Made by a program: the position numbers and the translations under genes. DNA of 64,000 bases. It comes from Pedobacter yulinensis. GTDB lineage: Bacteria > Bacteroidota > Bacteroidia > Sphingobacteriales > Sphingobacteriaceae. A model generated the notes under the pieces. That model was not told the origin of the DNA, searched no databases, and saw nothing but the letters and a program-made list of their open reading frames with translations. The stretch is taken from contig NZ_KZ686268.1 of NCBI RefSeq assembly GCF_003029735.1, forward strand, positions 1-64,000, read 5' to 3'. Below are positions 43,618 to 52,114 of this stretch, one piece after another (position 1 is the first letter of the stretch; each line of letters starts with the position of its first letter).

Positions 43618-45216
43618 ATGGAAAAAATCAATGTTTTACTGGTCGACGACCGGCCGGAAAACATCATTGCGCTCGAGGCACTGCTTGACCGGCCCGATAT
43701 CAATATCATTTCTACCACGATGCCGAACGAAGCTTTGCGCATTTGCTGGGAAAAAGATATTGCGATCGCGTTGATCGACGTTCAGATGCCTGAAATGGAT
43801 GGCTTCGAGCTCGTGGAGATCCTGAAAAGCAATCCCCGTACCCAGCAGATCCTCTTTATATTCGTTACGGCCATCTCGAAAGAAACAAAATATGCGGTAA
43901 AAGGACTGAACACGGGCGCCGTAGACTATCTGTATAAACCCCTGGATCCTTTCGTCACCTCTGCAAAAGTAGACGCATTTGTCCAGCTGGTGCGGGTGCA
44001 GCGGGAGCTCAGACAAAAAAACATCCTCCTCGAAAAAGCGCAGAGAGACCTGATCGTTGCCAAAGAGGAAGCCGAACAGGGAAAGAAAATAAAGGAAAAC
44101 TTCCTGGCCAACATGAGCCATGAGATCCGTACACCAATAAATGGCATAATCGGACTGGTGTCGCTGCTGCAGCAAAGCGACCTGCCGGAGGCCGAAAAAG
44201 AAATGCTGCAGTTGTTGCAGGTTTCTTCAGATTCGCTATTAGGCGTGATCAATGACATCCTGGACCTTTCGAAGATTGAATCCGGCAAGTTCAGGATCAG
44301 CCTTTCTGCAAATGAAATAGACAAGGTCTGCAAGGCCGTAATCAACTTGCTCAATATCAGGGCACGCGAAAAAAACATCAAGCTCGTGTTTTTCAGCGAC
44401 CCGCTGCTGCCGGCCAAAGTCATGCTCGATTCGCTGCGGTTGAACCAGATCCTGATGAACCTGATCGGGAATGCAATCAAGTTTACAGACCCGGGGGGCT
44501 CGGTCTCGCTCGATGCCCGTTTGCTGGATAAAAAAGGCGACAATGTGCAGGTCGAGTTTCGGGTAACAGACACCGGGATCGGCATTGCGAAAGAAAACCT
44601 GACGCGCATTTTCGATTCATTTGAGCAAGCCGATGAACAGACAACTGTCCGGTTCGGCGGTACGGGCCTGGGATTATCGATCGTCAAAAAACTCGCAGAA
44701 CTGATGGGTGGGATTATGCATGTGGAAAGCGAATCAGGCAAAGGCAGCAGTTTTTCATTTACCAACTGGTACCAGGTTGTCGAAGACAGTGAAAAGACGC
44801 CGGCCGCGACCGGCAATGCCGTGTTGCCTAAGTTAGACGGGCTGCAGGTGCTTGTTGCAGAAGATAACCCGATCAACAAGTTCCTGATCATGAAGATTCT
44901 GAAAGACTGGAATATTCAGGCAGACGCTGTAGATGACGGCCAGCAGGCCCTGGACAAGCTGGCCAGGCATCCGTACGACCTGGTGTTAATGGACACCTAC
45001 ATGCCGGTCATGAACGGACTGGAAGCCATCAGGCTGATCCGGGACGGACACATTCCGGGTAAAGAGCGGATCCCGATCATTACGTTCTCGGCGGCGGTGA
45101 TGGAATCTGACCGGGAAAACGCGATCAATGCGGGCGCAGATGATATACTGGGCAAGCCGTTCGACCAGCAGATCCTGCACGAGAAGATCATTTATTACAC
45201 CCGTAAGCCCGGATAG
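43618..45216 (+). CDS. receiver-kinase-receiver hybrid histidine kinase
   Basis: The 532-residue soluble protein has a receiver at the N terminus (acceptor Asp54 in ALIDVQMPEMDG), then HisKA (His168 in NMSHEIRTP), HATPase (about 270-385), and a C-terminal receiver (Asp459 in LVLMDTYMPVMNG). It has no membrane helix or input domain, so it is probably driven by phosphate from another kinase, such as the upstream CHASE3-GAF hybrid. No output domain is present in the pair. I chose ATG 43618; a TTG at 43600 is too far upstream. It converges on pth with a 2-bp gap. Confidence 0.92.
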   Translation: MEKINVLLVDDRPENIIALEALLDRPDINIISTTMPNEALRICWEKDIAIALIDVQMPEMDGFELVEILKSNPRTQQILFIFVTAISKETKYAVKGLNTGAVDYLYKPLDPFVTSAKVDAFVQLVRVQRELRQKNILLEKAQRDLIVAKEEAEQGKKIKENFLANMSHEIRTPINGIIGLVSLLQQSDLPEAEKEMLQLLQVSSDSLLGVINDILDLSKIESGKFRISLSANEIDKVCKAVINLLNIRAREKNIKLVFFSDPLLPAKVMLDSLRLNQILMNLIGNAIKFTDPGGSVSLDARLLDKKGDNVQVEFRVTDTGIGIAKENLTRIFDSFEQADEQTTVRFGGTGLGLSIVKKLAELMGGIMHVESESGKGSSFSFTNWYQVVEDSEKTPAATGNAVLPKLDGLQVLVAEDNPINKFLIMKILKDWNIQADAVDDGQQALDKLARHPYDLVLMDTYMPVMNGLEAIRLIRDGHIPGKERIPIITFSAAVMESDRENAINAGADDILGKPFDQQILHEKIIYYTRKPG

Positions 45217-45218
45217 TA

Positions 45219-45779
45219 TTATTTATTAAAATCTGTCATGGTCCGGGCCGGGCCGATCGTTACAAAACTCTTGATCAGTTCAACACTTTTATCGATGAGT
45301 GCAGGCAATTCTGCCTGCTCATCCCTGTCAAATAGGGACAATACAAAATCGGCTTGCCGGCCTTTCGGGAAATTATCGCCGATGCCAAAGCGCAGCCGTG
45401 CGTAGTTCTGGCCGCCGCATACCGACTCAATACTTTTGAGGCCATTGTGGCCGGCGCTGCTTCCCTGCAGCTTCAGGCGCAGCTTACCCAGGGGGAGGGC
45501 CAGGTCGTCGACCACCACCAGCACATTTTCGGGCGCAATTTTGAGCTCGCGCATCCAGTAGTTAACGGCTTTGCCGCTTAGGTTCATATACGTGGTGGGC
45601 TTGATCACGTGCAGCTTTTTTCCCTTGTAACCCACTTCGGCATAATAGGCCAGTTTCAGGTTTTCGAAACTGCCGTCAAGTTCTTTGACAAGCTGGTCTG
45701 CAATGTCAAAACCAATGTTGTGGCGCGTGTGCGCATACTCTGCCCCAATATTCCCGAGGCCTACGATCAGGTATTTCAT
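45219..45779 (-). CDS. pth: peptidyl-tRNA hydrolase
   Basis: The 186-residue enzyme has the Pth signature GLGNIGAEYAHTRHNIGFDIAD, with the catalytic His in the TRHN motif near residue 20, and VKPTTYMNLSGKAV-type KPTTYMNLSG near 62 with the conserved Asn. LVVVDDLALPLGKLRLKLQGSSAGHNGLKSI near 88-118 binds the peptidyl-tRNA 3' end. It releases peptides from stalled peptidyl-tRNA. It follows rplY, with a strong terminator between, so it may have its own promoter. Confidence 0.95.
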   Translation of the reverse strand: MKYLIVGLGNIGAEYAHTRHNIGFDIADQLVKELDGSFENLKLAYYAEVGYKGKKLHVIKPTTYMNLSGKAVNYWMRELKIAPENVLVVVDDLALPLGKLRLKLQGSSAGHNGLKSIESVCGGQNYARLRFGIGDNFPKGRQADFVLSLFDRDEQAELPALIDKSVELIKSFVTIGPARTMTDFNK

Positions 45780-45853
45780 CTTTTAAAATTCTGCGGAAGC
45801 GCTGTTCCTGCAAATGTAAGAACGTGCACCGGAGCGGCAAATGATTGCATAAA

Positions 45854-45882
45854 AAAACAGCACCGCATGGCGGTGCTGTTTT
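45854..45882 (-). terminator. terminator between rplY and pth
   Basis: A 13-bp perfect stem (AAAACAGCACCGC with GCGGTGCTGTTTT) around a 3-base loop, with T-runs on both sides, lies 21 bases past the rplY stop. It would end the prs-rplY transcript. Confidence 0.85.
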
Positions 45883-45903
45883 GGCAACCGGCAGCCAAAG
45901 GAA

Positions 45904-46482
45904 TTATTTTCCTTTTGCCTCGTTTTCAGCTTGTTTCAACGCTCTTGACATACCTACAGATACGATGGTATCTTCTGGGGTATTGGTAATGACATAGCTT
46001 TCGCTTTTCAGGTCGCGAACGCGGATCAGGTGACCAACTTCCATTGAAGAAATATCTACTTCTACATTTTGCGGCATATCTTTCGGAAGCGCTTTTACGC
46101 GCAGCTTGCGAAGTTTCTGGATCAGTTTACCACCCATTTTAACACCTGGAGAAGTACCGGTGAGTTTAACAGGGATTTCCATGTTGATGATCTTGTCATC
46201 GAACAATTGAAGGAAGTCTACGTGCAGCAACTGGTCAGTTAACGGATGGAACTGAAGTTCCTTGATAATGGCCTTTGATTTGGTACCGTCAATGTCGATC
46301 TCTACGAATGTTGCATCGGGAGTATAGATGGCATCTTTCAGCTCGGTGGTTACTACAGCAAAGTGTTTCTGCTCTTTTCCACCATACAATACCGCAGGCA
46401 CTTTACCTTCGTAGCGAAGTTCCTTGGCATCGCGTTTCCCTACGTTCTCTCTTGGAGAACCGCTAATTGCGATTGTTTTCAT
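45904..46482 (-). CDS. rplY: ribosomal protein L25/general stress protein CTC
   Basis: The 192-residue protein is the long L25/CTC form. The N-terminal domain (KTIAISGSPRENVGKRDAKELR and VPAVLYGG) binds 5S rRNA. The C-terminal domain (EIPVKLTGTSPGVKMGGKL near 110; VDISSMEVGHLIRVRDL near 145) is the CTC extension seen in Bacteroidota. It follows prs by 45 bases in the same direction; the two are often neighbours in this phylum and are probably co-transcribed. Confidence 0.95.
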   Translation of the reverse strand: MKTIAISGSPRENVGKRDAKELRYEGKVPAVLYGGKEQKHFAVVTTELKDAIYTPDATFVEIDIDGTKSKAIIKELQFHPLTDQLLHVDFLQLFDDKIINMEIPVKLTGTSPGVKMGGKLIQKLRKLRVKALPKDMPQNVEVDISSMEVGHLIRVRDLKSESYVITNTPEDTIVSVGMSRALKQAENEAKGK

Positions 46483-46527
46483 GTTATATATATTTATTGA
46501 TAATGCTAATTTGTTGCCTTTTGGGCG

Positions 46528-47469
46528 TTATACTTTAAACAGGTCGCTGATCGATGCATGTTCGTTTACATTTGCTATGGCGCGTGCAAACAGGTCTGCT
46601 GTGCTCAGCACCCGGATTTTGCTGCTTTCCCGCTTCAGCGGAATGGTGTCGGTAACGATCAGTTCCGAAAGCATTGAATTTTCTACAGTTTCTATCGCTT
46701 TTCCCGATAACACTGCATGTGTACAAACCGCCCGTACGCTTTTTGCCCCGTTTTCCATGATCAGCGCAGCCGCTTTAGACAGCGTGCCTGCTGTATCGCA
46801 AATGTCATCGATCAGCACAATGTCCTGGCCGGTTACATCGCCGATAATTGACATGGATTCTACTTCGTTGGCCCTTTTTCTGCGTTTATCGCAGATTACT
46901 ACTTCCGCATTGAAAAACTTCGCGAAAGTACGGGCCCGGTATGATCCGCCCATATCGGGCGATGCGATGGTCAGGTTCTCCAGCCCGAGGCTTTTGATAT
47001 ATGGCACAAAAATAACTGAACCGTCCAGGTGGTCTACCGGGATGTCAAAAAAGCCCTGAATCTGGGCTGCATGAAGATCCATGGTCATGATGCGGTGAAT
47101 ACCGGCAGAGCGAAGCAGGTTGGCAACCAGCTTGGCGCCGATGGCTACACGCGGTTTGTCTTTCCTGTCCTGCCTGGCCAGGCCATAATAAGGAACAACA
47201 GCCGTAATGTAATGCGCAGACGCTCTTTTAGCAGCATCGATCATGAGCAGCAATTCAATCAGATTGTCTGAGGGCTGACAGGTAGACTGGATCAAAAAAA
47301 CATCGCAGCCGCGAACCGATTCATCAAATGAGGGTTGAAACTCCCCGTCGCTGAACTTGCTGAGCGTGGTGGCACCAAGTGGCTTACCGTATTGCTCGGC
47401 AATTTTCTGGGCCAGATCCTTTGTGCCGGAACCGGCAAAAAGTTTAACGGGGTTAAATTGCAGTGGCAT
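46528..47469 (-). CDS. prs: ribose-phosphate pyrophosphokinase
   Basis: The 313-residue enzyme has FAGSGTKDLAQKIAE at the N terminus, the catalytic flexible loop around YYGLARQDRKDKPRVAIGAKLVANLL near 95-120, and the PRPP-binding loop DIVLIDDICDTAGTL near 220. It makes PRPP from ribose-5-phosphate and ATP for nucleotide, His and Trp synthesis. It is followed by rplY. A tRNA-Gln gene lies 78 bases upstream on the same strand, so the two may share a transcript. Confidence 0.96.
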   Translation of the reverse strand: MPLQFNPVKLFAGSGTKDLAQKIAEQYGKPLGATTLSKFSDGEFQPSFDESVRGCDVFLIQSTCQPSDNLIELLLMIDAAKRASAHYITAVVPYYGLARQDRKDKPRVAIGAKLVANLLRSAGIHRIMTMDLHAAQIQGFFDIPVDHLDGSVIFVPYIKSLGLENLTIASPDMGGSYRARTFAKFFNAEVVICDKRRKRANEVESMSIIGDVTGQDIVLIDDICDTAGTLSKAAALIMENGAKSVRAVCTHAVLSGKAIETVENSMLSELIVTDTIPLKRESSKIRVLSTADLFARAIANVNEHASISDLFKV

Positions 47470-47547
47470 GATGTCTTTCTATCAATGCGGTTAAAAAAAA
47501 ACGGATCATGTGGTTTTGAAAATACACGATCCGATAATCTAAATTTG

Positions 47548-47618
47548 TTGCCCGACCTGGATTCGAACCAAGACGCACGGTACCAAAAACCGTTGTACTA
47601 CCCTTATACTATCGGGCA
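47548..47618 (-). tRNA. tRNA-Gln (anticodon UUG)
   Basis: Read on the minus strand: acceptor TGCCCGA pairs with TCGGGCA; the D arm is GTAT-AAGGGTA-GTAC; the anticodon stem ACGGT/ACCGT holds the loop TTTTGGT with anticodon TTG; the T arm is CTTGG-TTCGAAT-CCAGG; the discriminator is A. The 3' CCA is not encoded. It sits upstream of prs on the same strand. Confidence 0.95.
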
Positions 47619-47833
47619 AACTGCCATTTAAAAGGAGGTCTCTTAAACGGAATGCAAATCTAGGCAGCTTATTCCATATCTGCAAATATGTTTTCAAATA
47701 ATTTAACGTAAGTTGATTCTGAACGGGTTGCGTGCTTCAAGACCTTAAAAACCTAGAAGGTTTGAACTAATTTCTTTATTTTCGGCAGCACTTTCAGTAT
47801 TGAAACAGAATCTGTCATTATTATCCATAAGAA
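47619..47833. other. gap upstream of the DUF2723 gene
   Basis: No gene is seen here. The segment AAACCT-AGA-AGGTTT (47749-47763) is a perfect 6-bp hairpin, and TATTTTCG at 47777-47784 is one base off the -7 consensus, so the promoter of the DUF2723 gene probably lies in this stretch. Confidence 0.4.
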
Positions 47834-50800
47834 ATGAACTATACGAAAACGAACAATATCGCCGGATGGGCCTGTTTTGTGATCGCTACTTTGTCTTACA
47901 TCCTTACCCTCGAGCCTTCTGTTAGCTTCTGGGACTGCGGTGAGTTTATCGCATCGGCACTTCGCATGCAGGTTGTACACCAGCCCGGAGCCCCGCTGTT
48001 CCTGATGATCCAGCGCTTTTTCTCTATTTTCGCCGGCGGAGACCTGACCCAGGTTGCCTGGTGGATGAATGTTGGTTCGGCAGTTGCCAGCGGTGCAACC
48101 ATTCTCTTTCTATTCTGGACCATCACCGCGCTTGCAAAAAAAGTACTCATCAAACCGGGCGAAGCAGTATCGACCGGCAACATGGTATCCATCATCGGTG
48201 CCGGCCTTGTGGGTGCGCTTGCCTACACCTATTCAGACAGTTTCTGGTTTTCGGCTGTTGAATCTGAAGTATATGCGCTTTCATCGCTTTTTACCGCCAT
48301 CGTTTTCTGGGCCATTCTGAAGTGGGAAGCACATGCAGATGAGCCACGGGCCGACCGCTGGCTGCTTTTTATTGCCTACATCATGGGCCTTTCGATCGGC
48401 ATTCACCTGCTCAACCTGCTCACTATTCCCGCACTTGCCTTTGTATATTATTTTAAACGCTATAAAACCCACACCACATCGGGAATGTTCAAAACCTTCC
48501 TGATCGGCTGCCTGATTTTGGGCATTATCCAGTACGGCGTGATCCAGTACCTGGTTTCGTTTGGCGCCTATTTCGACCTGTTTTTCGTAAACACGCTGGG
48601 TCTGGGTTTTGGTACAGGAGTTTTGTTTTTCGCTGTCCTGCTCATCGGCGCGCTGGTCTGGGCTATCCGGTATTCGATCAAACACCAGCACAAAATTCTT
48701 AACCTCTCGCTCCTGTCGCTCGTGCTGATTATTTTCGGTTATGCCTCATTTGCCATGATCATTATTCGTGCAAAGGCAGATCCCAACCTGAACAACAGTG
48801 ATCCTGATAATGCCTTTTCTTTCCTGAGCTACCTGAACCGGGAGCAGTACGGCGACCGCCCGCTGCTTTTCGGACCAAACTTCAATTCTGAGAAGGTAGG
48901 CATCGAGGAGGGCAAAACGTTATACCGCAAGGGAAATGAAAAATATGAATCGGCCGGAAAAAAAACCGATTACAAGTACGACAGCACAACCCCGCTTCCG
49001 CGTATGTACAGCGACCAGGGTGGCCACCCCGAGTTTTACAAGGAATGGATGCGCCTGGCAGACGACCAGAAACCTACCCTCATTCACAACGTGGGCTTCT
49101 TGTTTTCATACCAGATCGGCTACATGTACATGCGGTATTTCTTCTGGAACTTTGTAGGCCGGCAGAACGACGAGCAGGGACAAGGGAGCAATTTTGAGGG
49201 CAACTGGATCACAGGCATCAAGGCGATCGATGCCGCACGGCTTGGCAACCAGGATAACCTGCCCCCGTCTATCAAAGACAGCAACGCTCACAATAAATTT
49301 TACGGACTGCCCCTTATCCTGGGCCTGATCGGTATTTTCTGGCATTTTAAACGCGACGCGAAGAATGCGGGCATTGTAGGTCTCCTGTTCTTTTTTACAG
49401 GTGTGGCCATTGTACTATACCTGAACCAGAAGCCGCTCGAACCACGGGAACGTGACTACGCATATGCAGGTTCGTTTTATGCATATGCCATCTGGATCGG
49501 TCTGGGTGTAATTGCCCTTAGAGAATGGGTTTTTAAGAAACTCAGCCCCGCAGCCGGCGCCGGTATAGCTGTCGTGGTGGGTTTACTTGCCGGACCGGTC
49601 ATTATGGCCGCAGAAGGCTGGGATGACCACGACCGTTCCACAAAAATGGTTGCGCACGATATTGCTTACGATTACCTGCAGTCCTGCGCACCGAATGCAA
49701 TTATTTTTACCTACGGTGATAACGACACTTACCCGCTCTGGTATATTCAGGAGGTAGAAAACGTACGTCCTGATGTGCGGATCGTGAACCTGAGTTTATT
49801 TGACACCGACTGGTACATCAACGGCATGAAGCAGAAACAAAATGAATCTGCACCGCTACCGATCAGCATGAAGGCAGAACAGTATGTGCAGGGCGTTCGT
49901 GATGTCATGTATTACCAGGATTACAAGATTGCACAGAGCCAGGAGCTGAAAGACGTGGTCGACTTCCTGCTGTCTGACGCAGAAGAGGCAAAAATCTCTT
50001 TACAGGACGGCAGTAAAACAAACTTTATACCGACTAAGAAACTAAAAATGACGGTCAATCCGGACGAGGTAATCAGCTCGGGAACAGTTCCCGCTGCACA
50101 GCGCGACCGCATTGCACCTGAAATAGACTGGACTTTCAACAAAAATTATGTGACCAAAGGAACGCTGGCCATGTTCGATATCCTGGCGCACAACCAATGG
50201 AAACGCCCGATCTATTTTGCCACAACTGTGCCTTCAGAGCAGTTTAACGGGCTGGATAATTACCTGTACAACGAAGGCTTAGCCTTGCGGCTGATGCCTT
50301 TCAAACCTGATACAACAGCTGCCGCCCGCGGTGAGCTGGTTAACACCGACGCCATGTACGAGCATGTAATGAACCGGTTCAAATGGGGTAATATGACAAC
50401 GGCGAAATACCTGGACCCACAGTCTTCTGATGATACGTTTATCATGACCAGCATGTTCAACAACCTGATCTCGGCGCTTATCAGGGAAGGCCGGACGGCA
50501 GATGCGCTTAAAGCAGTTGCCAAATACGAACAGGTTATCCCAAAAAGATTCTACAGCATGAATTCTGTTATCGGCAAATATTACATGGCCGAGAACCTCT
50601 ATACCCTGAAGCAAACCGAAAAAGCCAACGCGCTGGTACGGTCAACTGCAGATTTTATCAAAAAGGAACTCACCTACCTGGCCGACGTATCGCAAAGCAA
50701 GAACAGCCTGAACGGAAGCCAGCACGTACAGCGCGGCCTGTATATCTTCAACATGATGATCCAGGCAACCGCCGTGAACAACCAGAAACAGCTGAACGCA

Positions 50801-50860
50801 CAGCTTGAAAAAGACTTCATGGCGCTGCAAAGCAGGTTTGCCATGTATTTTTCGGAATAA
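47834..50860 (+). CDS. DUF2723 integral membrane protein, possible O-glycosyltransferase
   Basis: The 1008-residue protein has a DUF2723 N-terminal half with about 12 transmembrane helices (WACFVIATLSYILTLEPSVSFWDCGEFIASA at the start; the DCGE motif is the family hallmark and recalls the acidic site of PMT-type mannosyltransferases). A soluble C-terminal half (from about residue 620) contains IIFTYGDNDTYPLWYIQEV. Such proteins probably move a lipid-linked sugar to proteins at the outer face of the inner membrane, a common route to glycoproteins in Bacteroidota. Its donor and target are unknown. A terminator follows. Confidence 0.85.
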   Translation: MNYTKTNNIAGWACFVIATLSYILTLEPSVSFWDCGEFIASALRMQVVHQPGAPLFLMIQRFFSIFAGGDLTQVAWWMNVGSAVASGATILFLFWTITALAKKVLIKPGEAVSTGNMVSIIGAGLVGALAYTYSDSFWFSAVESEVYALSSLFTAIVFWAILKWEAHADEPRADRWLLFIAYIMGLSIGIHLLNLLTIPALAFVYYFKRYKTHTTSGMFKTFLIGCLILGIIQYGVIQYLVSFGAYFDLFFVNTLGLGFGTGVLFFAVLLIGALVWAIRYSIKHQHKILNLSLLSLVLIIFGYASFAMIIIRAKADPNLNNSDPDNAFSFLSYLNREQYGDRPLLFGPNFNSEKVGIEEGKTLYRKGNEKYESAGKKTDYKYDSTTPLPRMYSDQGGHPEFYKEWMRLADDQKPTLIHNVGFLFSYQIGYMYMRYFFWNFVGRQNDEQGQGSNFEGNWITGIKAIDAARLGNQDNLPPSIKDSNAHNKFYGLPLILGLIGIFWHFKRDAKNAGIVGLLFFFTGVAIVLYLNQKPLEPRERDYAYAGSFYAYAIWIGLGVIALREWVFKKLSPAAGAGIAVVVGLLAGPVIMAAEGWDDHDRSTKMVAHDIAYDYLQSCAPNAIIFTYGDNDTYPLWYIQEVENVRPDVRIVNLSLFDTDWYINGMKQKQNESAPLPISMKAEQYVQGVRDVMYYQDYKIAQSQELKDVVDFLLSDAEEAKISLQDGSKTNFIPTKKLKMTVNPDEVISSGTVPAAQRDRIAPEIDWTFNKNYVTKGTLAMFDILAHNQWKRPIYFATTVPSEQFNGLDNYLYNEGLALRLMPFKPDTTAAARGELVNTDAMYEHVMNRFKWGNMTTAKYLDPQSSDDTFIMTSMFNNLISALIREGRTADALKAVAKYEQVIPKRFYSMNSVIGKYYMAENLYTLKQTEKANALVRSTADFIKKELTYLADVSQSKNSLNGSQHVQRGLYIFNMMIQATAVNNQKQLNAQLEKDFMALQSRFAMYFSE

Positions 50861-50881
50861 GAAAAACACATTTAGTCACCG

Positions 50882-50911
50882 AAAGCCGGCTACCCGCCGG
50901 CTTTTTTATTT
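50882..50911 (+). terminator. terminator after the DUF2723 gene
   Basis: A 9-bp stem (AAAGCCGGC with GCCGGCTTT) around a 5-base loop and a T-run lies 21 bases past the stop codon. Confidence 0.9.
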
Positions 50912-51013
50912 TACAGGTGAACTGGAAGGGTGTGGTTCAGGGCGCAATATTCATGTGCATTTCGCGGCGTTAAACGGGACGGCAAGGTTTGCCGTTGTCT
51001 GGGAGCAGCAAAC

Positions 51014-51038
51014 AAAAAGCCCGAAATAAATTCCGGGC
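51014..51038 (-). terminator. terminator after accA
   Basis: Minus-strand GCCCG/CGGGC stem with an AT-rich loop, followed by TTTTT, 26 bases past the accA stop codon. Confidence 0.75.
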
Positions 51039-51063
51039 CTGTATTTTAATGCAGATAAAGTCG

Positions 51064-52026
51064 CTATTCCTGGACAACGCCCATGGCGCAAAACTTATCG
51101 ATCCTGCTTGCAATCAGTTTGTCGGTCTTTTCTTTACTAAGCACGCCCAGGTCTTTCAGAATGGTATCTTTCAGGGTAGCAGCCATAGCTTCGGGGTCCT
51201 GGTGCGCGCCGCCAAGCGGCTCAGCCACCACACCATCGATCAGCCCGTTTTTGAACATATCGTTCGAGGTCAATTTCAGGCAATCTGCAGCCCGCTCCTT
51301 GTAATCCCAGCTGCGCCAGAGAATGGATGAGCAGGATTCGGGCGAAATCACAGAGTACCAGGTGTGCTCGAGCATGTAAACTTTATCACCGATGCCAATT
51401 CCGAGTGCACCACCCGAGGCGCCCTCGCCTACGATAAAGCACAGAATGGGAACACGCAGCACCGACATTTCCAGCAGGTTTCTGGCGATGGCTTCGCCCT
51501 GCCCGCGCTCTTCAGCTTCCAGGCCCGGGTAAGCACCCATGGTGTCGATAAAAGTAACGACCGGTTTATTGAATTTCTCGGCAAGCCGCATGAGCCGGAG
51601 CGCCTTGCGGTAGCCTTCGGGGTTCGCCATGCCGAAGTTGCGGAACTGGCGTTCTTTTGTGTTCTTGCCCTTCTGATGACCAATGATCATCACACTCTGA
51701 CCGCCGATGGTTCCGAAACCGCCTACAATTGCTTTATCGTCCCTGACCGTACGGTCGCCATGCAGCTCGATAAAATCATCGCAGATCATGTTGATGTAGT
51801 CCAGCGTCTGCGGGCGGTCGGCATGTCTTGACATCTGCACTTTCTGCCATCCCGTGAGGTTGTTATAAAGTACTGAACTTGTCTGCGCCAGCCGGTCTTC
51901 AAGCTCCTGAAGTGTAGCCGACATGTCGACTTTTGTCTTATCTGCAACCTGCTTTACCTTTTCGATCTGCTGGACCAGATCGGCCAGTGGTTTCTCGAAA
52001 TCAAATGATGTTTTGATATATGCCAT
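51064..52026 (-). CDS. accA: acetyl-CoA carboxylase carboxyltransferase subunit alpha
   Basis: The 320-residue subunit has the AccA core: [21 protein letters not shown] near 88-108, [41 protein letters not shown] near 130-168, and [15 protein letters not shown] near 202, which shape the carboxybiotin site. It works with AccD to transfer carboxyl from biotin to acetyl-CoA, the first step of fatty-acid synthesis. accD is not in the window. A perfect 8-bp inverted repeat lies 9 bases upstream of the ATG and may be an operator. It is convergent with the DUF2723 gene. Confidence 0.96.
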   Translation of the reverse strand: MAYIKTSFDFEKPLADLVQQIEKVKQVADKTKVDMSATLQELEDRLAQTSSVLYNNLTGWQKVQMSRHADRPQTLDYINMICDDFIELHGDRTVRDDKAIVGGFGTIGGQSVMIIGHQKGKNTKERQFRNFGMANPEGYRKALRLMRLAEKFNKPVVTFIDTMGAYPGLEAEERGQGEAIARNLLEMSVLRVPILCFIVGEGASGGALGIGIGDKVYMLEHTWYSVISPESCSSILWRSWDYKERAADCLKLTSNDMFKNGLIDGVVAEPLGGAHQDPEAMAATLKDTILKDLGVLSKEKTDKLIASRIDKFCAMGVVQE

Positions 52027-52034
52027 AATCGGGC

Positions 52035-52060
52035 TGTAAAATTACACATAATATTTTACA
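52035..52060. promoter_or_regulatory. inverted repeat upstream of accA
   Basis: TGTAAAAT (52035-52042) and ATTTTACA (52053-52060) form a perfect 8-bp inverted repeat with a 10-bp spacer, starting 9 bp upstream of the accA ATG. It could be an operator for a fatty-acid-type repressor, or a hairpin in the leader. Confidence 0.35.
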
Positions 52061-52114
52061 TACAAATACATGCATTTACGCGGCATCTGCAAACTTTCTG
52101 CCGCCTGGCCTTGC

